From contig JARZZO010000006.1 of the NCBI GenBank assembly GCA_030544215.1, positions 49,948,501 through 50,012,500 on the forward strand: DNA of 64,000 nt. The letters are read 5' to 3'. Shown one piece after another: positions 43,727 to 55,742 of the stretch. This DNA comes from Zantedeschia hybrid cultivar (taxonomy: Eukaryota; Streptophyta; Magnoliopsida; Alismatales; Araceae). The notes beneath the pieces were generated by a model, which ran no database searches, was not told the origin of the DNA, and saw only the letters and a list, made by a program, of their open reading frames with translations. The number at the start of each line of letters is the position of its first letter. The first letter of the stretch is position 1. Made by a program: the position numbers and the translations under genes.

Positions 43727-44550
43727 TGATGAGGCAGAATCCGATTCGGCCCATTAAAGTAAGCCCAAACCCCGTTCAGCCCAACAGCAGCAGTACCAGG
43801 CCCTCCGGGAGCCTTCGGCCCATCAGCGGCCCAACAGCCTTCGGCCCGTTAGCGGCACCGTCGCTCCCGGCCCAACAGGCTTCAGCCCGTCAGCGGCCCA
43901 CCAGCCAACGGCCCGGGAACAGCGCGGCAGCCCAGGGCCCAACAGGCTTCGGCCCATCAGCGGCCCAACCCCCTTCGGCCCGGTAGCCGAATCCGGCCCA
44001 CTCCGGTAGCCGAATCCTTTGCTATAAATACACCGCTATTTATTGCCCAAAGGATGCTTCCTCAAGCCTCCGAGACCCTTAAAGGACTACAATCTGAAAA
44101 GCATTAAAGCTACTCTCTTTGCCTTCTGAATCGAATCTTGTTCAGGAGCTAACTTGACCGTCGGAGGGGGTTCCCCAGGGCTGAAGCCCAGGACTCCTGC
44201 TGACTGGTTTTCTTCTTCTTTCCCTCCTGCAGGAGCTCGGTTCGAATCATCGCCGACCTTCCCGAGTCGGTCTCGGCCGCCGACCTCGGACTCCTCTCCC
44301 TGGTCTCGACGCCGTGCGCCGGCTGCGCTGCGACGGAGACTCGGTCTCGCGCCGCCCCTTCGTCCGCCGAAGGAGCTTCGGCCCCGACTTCCCGGAGCGA
44401 GCCAGCCTTCGGACCTTCGGCTCCGCAGCCCCTGCGTCCTCCGTTTTCCGGATCCCCGTCGGGCCCCTGAACACCGATCCGACCCAGCACCGGATCCCTC
44501 TCTTCGGATTCTGGCTTCGGAATCCGGTCGTGATAGCTTCGGCTACATCA
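43727..44550 (+). repeat. Tat-A 3' LTR
   Basis: 824 bp. Compared with the 5' LTR it lacks about 72 bp just upstream of the TATA box (junction near 44000-44015) and has about 22 substitutions. Followed by TAAAT. Confidence 0.94.
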
Positions 44551-44555
44551 TAAAT

Positions 44556-44830
44556 CAAACATAAAGATTATGGGTACATATCCCTAAATTTACCAATATT
44601 ATATTATATATATATTTATACCTTAAATTAACTAAAAATCTGCATGCGCATCCTTAATGTTATCAGGACTTACAGAATTCTTTTTAACATACTCAATTTA
44701 GAGTTCAGGTTATTTTGACTGAGGAGGATAAGTGCAACCTTTCCGAAGATTTCAAGTGTATTCGTAATAATATGGGGGAGTTGGAGGTATAAATGTAAAT
44801 AAGATACTTTCAATGGAACATATGTACAAC
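44556..44830. mobile_element. Foldback element F2, right half
   Basis: Completes the foldback unit cut by Tat-A. Its outer part (TTCAATGGAACATATG, GGGGGAGTTGGAGG) pairs with 24535-24677. Confidence 0.62.
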
Positions 44831-45118
44831 ATCCTATCTTTCAATGTCTATAATATAATATTTGTAAAGAGGAGAAATACGATCTCCATATATATCCTAT
44901 TTTTATTTGATAACACGTTTTCTACCTAACATGGGTTTTCATAGAATCTGCGGCATTAAAACCATAAGGTAAGTGTTACCAAACATTAATATGTTAGTCA
45001 TTTAAGTTGAAATGTCCTGCTAGCTGACAACTGGAATATTTTGCATACATGTCCTATAATATTCCTCATTTGTGTACTATTCAGCCTATTGCTCAAGATG
45101 GCTTGCAGAGTCTTAATT
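44831..45118. other. Intergenic, nothing recognised
   Basis: AT-rich DNA. It ends with the left copy of a 9-bp duplication (GTCTTAATT, 45110-45118) of the next element. Confidence 0.4.
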
Positions 45119-45331
45119 GGGTGTGGTTCCCATCAGTAGGGTGATTGCGGGAACCCCTGCAGTTGCCCATGAGGGTGCGCCACGTTGGGGCGCGGCCAAC
45201 GTGGTGTCTGAGCTCGGGTCCCATCATGATGTGGGGCCCGCCGACAACGTCGAGTGCACCCCCGATGTGGCACGCCCTCAAGGGCGACTGCGGGAGTTTC
45301 CACAGTCGCCCTACTGAGGTGAACCGCACCC
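45119..45331. mobile_element. Palindromic Mutator-like MITE
   Basis: 213 bp, GC-rich, an almost full-length palindrome centred in CCATCATGATGTGG. The ends are GGGTGTGGTT and AACCGCACCC. Flanks GTCTTAATT and TTCTTAATT match at 8 of 9 positions, the duplication length typical of Mutator-like elements. No coding capacity. Confidence 0.75.
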
Positions 45332-45399
45332 TTCTTAATTGGACATGCTATAATCTACCCAAATGAGGAAGTCTCACTCGTTGACCAGCTTTTAGTTAC

Positions 45400-46809
<1,410 letters not shown>

Positions 46810-47077
46810 TGTTGGGTTCGCTATGTCGAGATCCGACTGAAAAATGCAGCGGAATTATTTATTCGGGATCGGGTCCATCCCGTTTCGATCAATGAAATAA
46901 ACCGAAAAATCGGATTTACGTTGCGCGGATTCGAATCCGCATTCGTTCTTCGGTTCCGTCTGAGCGATGCCGCAAGCCACGCAGGTATCCGGCCTCTAGC
47001 GGTATCCACGCGGTTCTCCTCGCAATGGATCATCCTCGCCTCCTCGCTCGATGCGGCGTTCGTGGATCCCGTCCGGC
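46810..47077 (-). mobile_element. copia LTR fragment (terminal part)
   Basis: Starts TGTTGGGTTCGC and contains GCAGCGGAAT and GGATTCGAATCCGC, related in layout to the copia LTR at 55743. It ends where the Tat/Ogre-like element begins, so it was probably that element's target. The rest must lie beyond the window or be lost. Confidence 0.55.
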
Positions 47078-48707
47078 TGTAGGCGCCCGGAACGTCCCCG
47101 CCGCTACTGTCTCCTTCGAGTGAGGACTTCTTCGTTCGTCTTAGCACTGCGGCGATTTGGACGGGGTTAGGAATTGAAGTATGTGATCGCCATGAGAATT
47201 ACCTTACGGGGTCCTTGTCCTCTGCAGGATGGGTGGGTTGATCGCATCTTGTTGAAGCGGGGATAGTGGGTTCCTCTTCTCTGCCTCCGGCCGGCCGAAG
47301 GGGGAGAGCTCGGTAGTCCACGCGCAAAATCTGGTAAGAGCCCCTAAGAGAAAAAAGACAAAAGAAAGTAAAGAGAACCAATTAGAACTATGATATGTAG
47401 AGTCTATCCATGCAAATATGTAAATAAACTAAAATTGAAAGGGGACGCACCGGATGGGTGTTTGGGGAGGGAAGGTGACCATATGTTATGGCCACCCACC
47501 TCCCGTTTTTTGTTTAGAACCTTTGGGGGGGGAGGGTGCTAAGTCATCCTAAGATGCATGCATGCAGATGGGGTGCTCGTGTGTGGTAATAGTGAAAAGT
47601 AAAAGTAATGTGGTAAAAGGAAAATAGTAAGAGGAGAAGATGATGCTATATTCTACGGAGTGGATGGATGGTGGGAATGCAGTGAAAAGGAAAGGAGAAA
47701 AGTAAGGAGAGAGTTAAGAAAACAGGCCCATTTGGAATGCGGAGGATTCCTCTGCTTCCTTTGACTAGTCGACTGCCAAGGCTTTCTCCTACTTGAGGCT
47801 CTTCAATCTTCAGCGTCGCAAACTGAAACCTTTCCAACCCCTGCTAACCTCCCTCTCCGGGAAGAGTAAGACGGTTTAAATAGGAGGGATTCAAGTTCTA
47901 AATCCCCGTTAATAATTAAAGAACCAATAGGAAGTGGTCAAGAGTCGGAGGTTGTGCGCGCGGCAGTCGCCGGAGTAGGGAGTGATCGGAGTAGTGGGGA
48001 TGAGGGTGGCGAGTGGAGTCGATCGTGGGAAGACGAGGTCAAGATGGAAGTTAGGGGAGTGGATGGCCAACTATCTTGCCTCCCACTTCCGTGGAAGGCC
48101 AGGTAACTGGCCTTCCATGAAAAGGTGGAAGGCGGCCTAATTGGCCTTCCAAAGGTGGTGGAAGGTAAGGGGTGGCTTTCCAAGGATAGTGGAAGTCAAG
48201 GGGTGGCCTTCCAAGGGTGGTGGAAGGCAAGGGGTGGCCTTCCACGGGTGGTGGAAGACATGGGGTGACTTTCCACGGGTGGTGGAAGGCATGTTGGTTG
48301 GCCTTCCACGAAGAAGGTAGTGAAAAGTGAAAAAGGTGTCCAAAAGGTGGAAGGCAAGATAGCTGGCCTTTTAAGGGTGGTGGAAGGCAAGGGGTGGCCT
48401 TCCACGGGTGGTGGAAGACAGGCTGTTTGGCCTTCTACGAAAAGGTAGTGAAAAGTGAAAAAGATGGCCAAAAGGTGGAAGGCAAGGTAGCTGGCCTTCT
48501 AAGGGTGGTGGAAGGCATGGGGTGGCCTTCCACGAGTGGTGGAACGCAGGCTGGTTGGCCTTACACGAAAAGGTGGCGAAAGCCGAGATTGGTTAATGGG
48601 CCTGATTATTTAGTGGGTTGAATTATGTGGGAAAATCTGATGGGCTAAATGAGATGGATAAGATGATGGGGTTATGACCAAAAGGGGGTCCAAAATCGGT
48701 GTCTACA
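47078..48707 (-). repeat. 3' LTR of the Tat/Ogre-like element
   Basis: 1630 bp. On the minus strand it begins TGTAGACACCGATTTTGG, a start seen in several plant gypsy LTRs, preceded by the PPT complement (CTAGGAGGGGCATT at 48708-48722). It contains an array of short hairpins. Confidence 0.8.
48050..48580. repeat. Hairpin-unit array in the LTR (about 31-34 bp period)
   Basis: More than ten degenerate units of the form GTGGAAGGC-(about 8 nt)-GCCTTCCAC joined by GGGTG. The arms of many units are perfectly complementary. Example units start near 48209, 48240 and 48271, roughly 31 bp apart. Confidence 0.8.
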
Positions 48708-51700
48708 AATGCCCCTCCTAGACATCTGTTTTGTAGTGGAGTGGAACAGAATGATAAATAGGTTTCCCGAAAATCAAACCTGATTTTGGACAGTCCGAAG
48801 AAGGAATGAGCTATATCCAAGGATGATATGCGAATGTGGTAAATGAATGAGAGTTGGCTATTTGGATTGCAAGGGTGATTAAGAAGGAGAACAAATTTCA
48901 AACTAGAGAATCACAATCCGTGGGACCCTCGGGTGTTGGAACCGCGAGGCCTTAGCGCACTAGGATGCAACGATATGGCCCAAGGGGATCTCAAGCATGA
49001 AAGATGGAGGGGTGTGACTTGAAAAGGTCTCGACACAACGGGAGCGCGGTGGCCTGGCACATCACATGATCGCCAAGTGAGAGAATCTCAAGCACACGAA
49101 CTGGAAAAGGATAAGGTCTTGCAATTCAAAAGGGCTAACAGATAAACAATTGCCAGACTCACAAATCAATAATGGGTTAAGCAGAGTGATAAATTATGGC
49201 CATTGCCCTTAGGGCGAGGATGGATGCTTATGCAAATGCATATTGGTTTAAAAATTAGAAAACAAATTCCTAATGCAAACAGGAGGGATTTATTGGCCAA
49301 TCAAATAACTTGGAGAATATAGACTCCTCATTGTTTTGTTTAAAGAGGAACTCAGAGTCTATACGCCCAAAGTTATTAGCCTCCTGTATCTTCAATCCTC
49401 CTTGCTTCAGATTCCCTGCAGCTGCAAGAACGCACATCAGCAAATGTAAATAATCAATGATCCACAATATCTTAATGACAAGCTGCAAGGAAACGAGGGA
49501 CAAAGGTCCTTGTCGAGTTGAAGCCAGCATGGAAGATATGGCCATTCTCAAAGTAGAATGCCAATCCGGCTGCTTTTGGCTTCGACTCGACAGCAAAAGT
49601 GTCCACCTTTTGAACATAGAATCCTTTTCCTGTATGCACAATAATGAGGAGAAAATAGTTAGTAGCATCTGTTTTTGGCCCCTTACCCAAAAAAAGAGCA
49701 ACTACCTTTTCCCTTGCCTTCGCATAGGGTCAAGGTGCCGTGTCCTACTAACCAGACAAAATGAAGAATATTGAAATTGATGCGACAAGTAAATATGCAA
49801 ATGCTGGTGGATATTAACAAATGAGGTGTGTGATAAATGAAAACATGTTTTTGATTCCGCCTACCTGGTGACTGTCCAAACTTAGTCTGGTTGAATGGTG
49901 AAAGGGAAATGCACACTCAACTTCTCAGGTATCCTAAGCACACATCTAGGTTGATTTGGGCCTCTATACTCCTCAAACTGACCTCAACCGGCTAAGACTC
50001 ATACTGATGACAATACCGTCATGCCATGCCTAGGCTCCTAGCTGCTTCCGACCACCAAGTTTGCCCAAAAAGTTTTCGAGGTAAATGATTTGCCCGACCC
50101 AGGTCTCTTTCCTCACAACCTAGAAGGTATAAGATGGAACACCTTAGAACCCCAACGGTCAACCGCGTGACACTGACCCGGAATCAGACGTCGTCGCACC
50201 TATAGGTGACGCGCATGCATTGACCTAAGCCCGAAGTTTTAAGAGTGCTCATTGAGATTATAGTTAAGGAATTGATTCACCAGAAACATTGACATTACTC
50301 TTTACTCATTTTGGACTCCTGTGATCATGTGAGCATGTGACAATTTTTGAAAAATGAACCATTTTAAAATGATATTCGGTCTTTAGATAGCTATCTCGTA
50401 TTAAACCTTGGGGGAGAAAAAGTGAAGAAATTTTGGAGACAAACCTCACAGGAGGATCGACAAAACCGTTAAAAGATCGAGCTATGACAAAACGGACCAT
50501 TTTGACCTCCTAGATGCTCCTATTTTTGGCTTTTCAGGCCTTTGGTAGATTTTATGGCCAGGCACGGTCACGACCAGGCTTTTTTGTATGATTGCTTGAA
50601 CCCCTTTTCTTTTTTGTTCTTCTTTTCCTCTCTTGATATTTTTCGGGGTTATTTGGTATTCCGCCTGCGGGGACACTGCCCTCTTCACGTGCTCTGGTCT
50701 TTTACATTTCATTTTTTGGCCTTATTTGAGGGGTTACATCTATCGGGTTGTTGAGGAACCGCAGTTTGCCGAGCTCGACCGTTTAAGGGCGTCGACTGTC
50801 CTGATCAATCGAGAGACGAAGAACAAAGGTTGCAGTTGACAGTATACTAAAGACTTCGAACTCATTTTAAGAAGGTTCTCTTTGAAAAACGTGTAGATGT
50901 GTGCATCTCATAATGATCATAGGGATCCGTATGAAAGTAAAGTAGACACGTCCAAGATTCTGGTGGATCAAAGTCTTAACCAAACCTTAATGTTAACCCA
51001 ATCTATCATGCAACTAGACCTAAACAAGGGAGTTTCGTGGCAGCCACCAGATAGTTGTATTTTGTGTTTTTCCTAATTGTTTTTTGTAATTTTCATTAAA
51101 GTATGTACATATTTAAAAATATTTTTGATGCCTTTTGGATATTCAAATTTTTTTTTTGAAATTTTGAAATTTTTTATTTTTTTTGTGCATTTTTAAGGGT
51201 AGAATTTCTTTAGATAGACCCCTATCCAAAGAAAAACAATTTTCAAATATTTACACTTATTTGCTAACTCTTGAACTAGAAATGAAAGAACTTACTTACC
51301 TCTACAACTCTTAAATAAAGAGGAAGCTATCCAATCCCTAAACGATTATGCACAAGACTCTAAGAGTGAGTCAGACATGTTACAAGGGCGGGTCCTTGAG
51401 ACAGAGACCCAACGGTGGCAGAATTACCCCAGTATGTTGGCTTCTCATTGGTTGTTTTATACCTTCCGATATGGGAGTGAGACTTTTTCTTTTTTTGGGG
51501 GTCGTAGTCTCCAAGCATAAAACACTCAGGGGAATGTGCCACGACCGGTGATAGAAGCCTGAGAAGGGAAGGTGGGTGGAATAGGAAAGGAATGAAAGCA
51601 GTGGGTGCCGGTTCATCCCTCACTAAGGAGGCTCCTTCTCGTAGCGTGGTTGGTTTATAGAACAGCAGCTGTGTACCGAAATCTTCTTCATCTTCTCTTT

Positions 51701-51791
51701 GAACTTCATTGATTGTTTCTTTCAACTTATCCTCAAGATAGTGTATCTTGAGTACCTCTTAATTTTCCTTCACAAAGTGATCCAAAAGACT
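48708..51791. other. Non-coding 3' internal region of the Tat/Ogre-like element
   Basis: About 3 kb downstream of the protease. I searched by eye for RT, RNase H and integrase motifs on both strands and found none. It has AT-rich and T-rich patches near 51060-51200. Confidence 0.5.
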
Positions 51792-52874
51792 CTATTTTCT
51801 TGATCCCTCAGTTGGTTTGGTTGGTAGGTAACCCAATTTGAATCCCCCAATGGTCGGATTTTCAAAGATAAGTTCTCGAATTCCTTGCTCTTCCTTGCCT
51901 AACCTAGATCCCGAACTATACCCCATTTTGTCCATATGCTGCCAACCTATGCTAGGCTGGGGCTTGGGCTGAGAGGCAACCGATGAAAGGATAGGTTCTA
52001 TTCTTTTTCCAAAAGTGATCATGGATGGAATTTGTTCAGTCGAGAGTGAGTCCAAAGACTCAACATAGGGGGTACTCTTCATTTTGACAATCTTCCCATT
52101 GTATGGGAATTTATAGCACTGATGGTTAGTGGAGGGCACTCCCAGGGTCTGGTCTATCCAAGGCCTTCCCATAATGGCGTTGTATATGGGCTTGACATAA
52201 AGGATGTAGAATTCAAAGATCATGGCCACTGGGCCAATTTCCAGTTTCCCATTAGCTGGTCTTTGAGAATTATCATAGGTTGAGACCATCATAGAAGTAG
52301 ACTCAATCTTTTCTGGATCAATCCCTACTTTCTTGAGGGTCTTGAGTGGACAAACATTAATCGAATTCTCTTGGGAGTCCAAGGGTTGACTTGTTGGGGG
52401 AATGATGCGATTTCTCAGTGTAACACCAATCGGACTGTGGTCTACTACTTGATCTGACTTTAGTGGTTGAACTGGTGGTGAATTTATTAGGTAGAATTCG
52501 ATTATTGGACCCGGCTTTGGTGTTGGACACAAGATGGATAGAGGAGGTTCTCTTATTGAAATTGAGGGAACTTGGACCAGAGTGACTGGGTTGATGACTG
52601 TTGGTTGTTCCCTAGGTCGTATCAAGACCAAAGGTTTGTCTTGGCTAATAGTAGAGACTCCTTGCAATGGCTTTCTAGGTTTGATCATCCTAGTAGGGAA
52701 ATCACGCCATACCTCGACCTCTTCATACTCCCAATACTGTCCTCTGCGATCAACATTTGGTTCCAAATTTTTGACAAGGGTGCTCACCCTTTCTAAAGAG
52801 CTAGATGGATCTTGGGCTACCTGATGAGAGGGCGGAGGGTCTTTGACTTTCAAGGTTTCAATAGTCTCTTTCAT
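51792..52874 (-). pseudogene. Protease-region remnant with G-patch-like motif
   Basis: 360 codons, open, minus strand. A Pro-rich linker is followed by a retropepsin-like core: NVCPLKTLKKVGIDPEKI, then AIMGRPWIDQTLGVPSTNHQ. Where relatives have the catalytic D-N/S-G before NVCP, this copy reads SQENSI, so the active site is not visible. Near the end, MGYSSGSRLGKEEQGIREL matches a G-patch, a motif found next to the protease in some plant gypsy elements. The start shown is arbitrary: the frame is continuous with gag upstream across stops near 52878 and 53076. Confidence 0.7.
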
Positions 52875-54366
52875 GTACCCCTAATTGATCTTGCCTTCCT
52901 CATTCAAATCATATACCCAATCCTTGAAAGTGAAGCAGTTATAAATTGTATGCCCCGACACTCTATGATACGGACAATATATGGACATATCAACATTACA
53001 GGGGATGGAATCATGCTGGGGTGGAAGCTGGATAGCATTACAAGATAATAAGACATGGAAAATGTCTAATAGAGATTATGGCAAAGGCGGATATGAGGTA
53101 TGTTTGGGCATAGGCCGACTGTATTTAGTTGAAGGGGGAACTGCTGAGTGTGGTTTTTGATTGGATTGGTTGTCTGATCTGGACATAGGATTGGGTGACC
53201 TAAAAGGCTGCCCCAAGGCACTCACCTGTTCATTGATTGTCACTCCCTCTATTGGTGGAGTTTGTGTGGTCTTCTTATTTCTGTTCTGATTTTCAAAGAA
53301 GGATGGCAAAGTGGAAGTCCAAATCTGAGATTGAACTATCCGAGCTCGATTATAAAGTTGTGCGAATGTGTGAAATTCGCTCAGCATGAGAATAGCTCGA
53401 AGCTGCCGGGTAGCATTATTGACCAACATGGCGATAGCTTGAGATTCAGGGATTGCCACTTCCGCCCTAGAGGCCATTTCCCTCCACCTGTTGGCAAAAT
53501 ACGTGAAGTCCTCTTCAGGCTTCATCTTCTCCATCACAAGAATAAACAAGGTGGGAGACATGGTTGTCATATGACTAAACTGGGTGATGAATTTTTCGGA
53601 GACCATATCAAAATTGATTAGGTCAGTGGATGGTAGAGAAGAAAACCATCTCAAGGCCTCACCTTCTAAGGATTTATGGAACAGATGGACAAGGAGGACT
53701 CTATCGTAGAGCCATTGATGGGAATCCATAAAGAAACCTGACAGGTGGTAATGAGGGTCAGAGGTGCCATCAGTACTTGGGGGCTTTTAATCCTGGTGGA
53801 AAGTAGGCCGGAGGGAGTTTGCAATAGCTCGAGAGAGAGTGCGGTTGTTTTAGGATAAGTTTCTCGGCCATGAGCTTATGCACATAGGTTTTGACCTCAC
53901 TTTTGTAGATGAATTCCTCCTGCTTGGGAGGTGTAGTTTGAGAGACTGGAATCGGCATGACGGGTGGAGCAATTGGAGTAGGAGTTGGCTGGTTGATGTG
54001 AGTCTGAGCTTTGTTGGAAGATCCTTGGAAGTGAGTTATCCGAGGAGTGGTATCCTGAGTTTTGCCACGGGAGGCCAACTGGATGAGTTGATTAGGGGTG
54101 TATCGTGATAACACGGCAGTAAGTTTCGGATCCTCACTCGGGTTTTGAAAGGTTCTATATGAGATTACAGGGTTATCTTCTGAAGAAGAAGATCCATCTG
54201 AGCATCTTCTCCTAAGTTCCTCTCTAGATGTTTGAAACATGCCCAAAAATGTTTGTTGTGGGTCATTCTCAATTTCAAACAAGGGGTTGTGTGTGACATT
54301 GTTACCAAACTCATCCATGTCATCATACACAGTGTTACCATACATTCGATTCATTATGAAACACAA
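52875..54366 (-). pseudogene. Gag remnant of the Tat/Ogre-like element
   Basis: Minus strand. Residues from 54366 (MNRMYGNTVYDDMDEFGNN) run to LPPAYFPPGLKAPKY. An extra nucleotide near 53770 then shifts the frame. It continues from about 53765 with the gag core (DSHQWLYDRVLLVHLFHKSL, EALRWFSSLPSTDLINFD, FTYFANRWREMASRAEVAIP). After a TAA at 53076-53074 comes the knuckle CPYHRVSGHTIYNC (about 52980-52938), again CX2HX4HX4C. Another stop precedes the protease segment. Confidence 0.78.
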
Positions 54367-54867
54367 ATCCTAAGAGATTTTATATTTTACTTGAAAGGTT
54401 AATTGTGCATTATGAGTGTTGGTTTCTAACAAATCAAGTTCAAACCCTTAACGACCCTGTACTTTTCTTTCAAAACTTGTTCCACCAAAGTTTAGTTAGG
54501 TGTCTTTGATTTTGAAATAATTCTCTCAGTGATGCCTATGGGTGGACAATTTTGAATGGGAAGGCTTAATTCCTCACACGAACCCGGGATCCTATTTGGT
54601 GGTTTAGGTACAACCCGCTCGGCGGCCAAGTGGGAATCCCTGGCTCGCGGAGACTCACGGAGGTTCCCAACAGAATAAGACTAGTCACACCCGAGTGAGA
54701 ATCCTCAGGTGGAGAGTCAAACACTGTGGGAGAGGTAACTAGAAGTGTGATGCCGGCTCTTTCTTAAGACTCCTACGCAGAACGCCCTGAATTTGACCCA
54801 AAGTTAACAGGCAAGAGAACAATAAACACAACTGGAACATACAACAATTTGATCAACCAGTGAAAAT

Positions 54868-55090
54868 TGGACGGCCAGAAGGCCAGCCGCTTAAGGGCTT
54901 CGACGGCCAGAACTGTAGCCGTCCTGGAGCCTGGACGGCCAGCTACTTGGCCGTCCTAGAGTCTGGATGGCCAGCTACTTGGCCGTCCTGGAGCCAGGAT
55001 GGCCAGGTAGTTGGCCGTCCTGGAGTCTGGACGGCCAGGTACTTGGCCGTCCGGGAGTCTAGGCGGCCAAGTGCTTGGCCGTCCTTGGGA
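54868..55090. repeat. Hairpin-unit array, 32-bp period, next to the 5' LTR
   Basis: About seven units; the central four are exactly 32 bp. Each has 9-nt arms, GGACGGCCA and TGGCCGTCC (some with one change), around a 6-nt loop, joined by TGGAGTCT-like linkers. It lies in the leader between PBS and gag, not in the LTR. Confidence 0.85.
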
Positions 55091-55173
55091 GCAGCTCTTA
55101 CGCTTTTTTTTTTTTACTATCTTACTATGTGCGCGGCGATCAAGAGAGGGTCCCGCCGTGATCGCCAGAGGGC

Positions 55174-55742
55174 TGTAGGCGCCCGGAACGTCCCCGCCGC
55201 TGCTGTCTCCTTCAAGTGAGGGCTTCTTCGTTCATCTTAGCACTGCGGCGATTTGGATGGGTTTAGGAATTGAAATATGTGATCGCCAAGAGCATTACCT
55301 TACGGGGTCCCTGTGCTCCGCAGGATGGGTGGGTTGATCGCGTCTTGTTGAAGCGGGGATATTAGGTTCCTCTTCTCTGCCTCCGGTCGGCCGAAGGGGG
55401 AGAGCTCGGTAGTCCGCGCGCAGAATCTAGAAAGAGCCTCTAAGAGAAAAAAGACAAAAGAAAGTAAAGAGAACCAATTAGAACTGTGATATGTAGAGTC
55501 TATCCATGCAAATATGTAAATAAACTAAAATTGAAAGGGGACGCACCGGATGGGTGTTTGGAGAGGGAATGTGACCATATGTTATGGCCACCCACCTCCC
55601 GTTTTTTGTTTAGAACCTTTGAGGGGAAAGGGTGCAAAGTCATCCTAAGATGCATGCATGCAGATGGGGTGCTCGTGTGTGGTAATAGTGAAAAGTAAAA
55701 GTAATGTGGCAAAAGGAAAAGAGTTAGAGGAGAAGATGATGC
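55174..55742 (-). repeat. 5' LTR of the Tat/Ogre-like element, terminal part
   Basis: Aligns to 47078-47646 at about 95 percent. It stops exactly at GATGATGC, where the copia LTR begins; the uninterrupted copy at 47646 continues with TATATTC. Just left of it, on the minus strand, CTGGCGATCACGGCGGGA could be the PBS. Confidence 0.8.

Larger units (their letters stand above)
24678..44550 (+). mobile_element. Tat-A: Ty3/gypsy Tat-type retrotransposon with antisense gene
   Basis: Flanked by TAAAT (24673-24677 and 44551-44555). It spans 19.9 kb, of which about 8.1 kb is a nested Athila-like insertion, so the element itself is about 11.8 kb. Order: 5' LTR, PBS, gag-pol in one frame, tandem repeats, antisense three-exon gene, its promoter region, PPT, 3' LTR. 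The LTRs differ at roughly 22 aligned sites by eye (~2.7 percent) plus a ~72-bp deletion in the 3' LTR, so Tat-A is older than the Athila-like insertion it carries. Gag-pol has five point stops and no frameshift. Confidence 0.95.
47078..55742 (-). mobile_element. Tat/Ogre-like element, gag-protease only, 5' LTR interrupted
   Basis: Minus-strand element. The 3' LTR is 47078-48707, the internal region 48708-55173, and the 5' LTR starts at 55174 and is interrupted by a copia LTR at 55743. The first 570 bp of the two LTRs differ by roughly 5 percent by eye. LTR termini are TGTAGGCGCC and GTGTCTACA (plus strand). Gag-protease remnants occupy 51792-54366; about 3 kb downstream of them has no pol motif. 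The CX2HX4HX4C knuckle and a G-patch-like motif after the protease fit Tat/Ogre relatives. Confidence 0.8.

Noticed and set aside
49270..49701. 143-codon minus-strand open frame in the Tat/Ogre-like element
   Set aside because: No recognisable motif and competing overlapping frames; kept as non-coding.
54868..55090. Palindromic 32-bp repeats resembling CRISPR repeats
   Set aside because: Linkers are repeated too, there is no cas gene, and the context is a plant LTR element.
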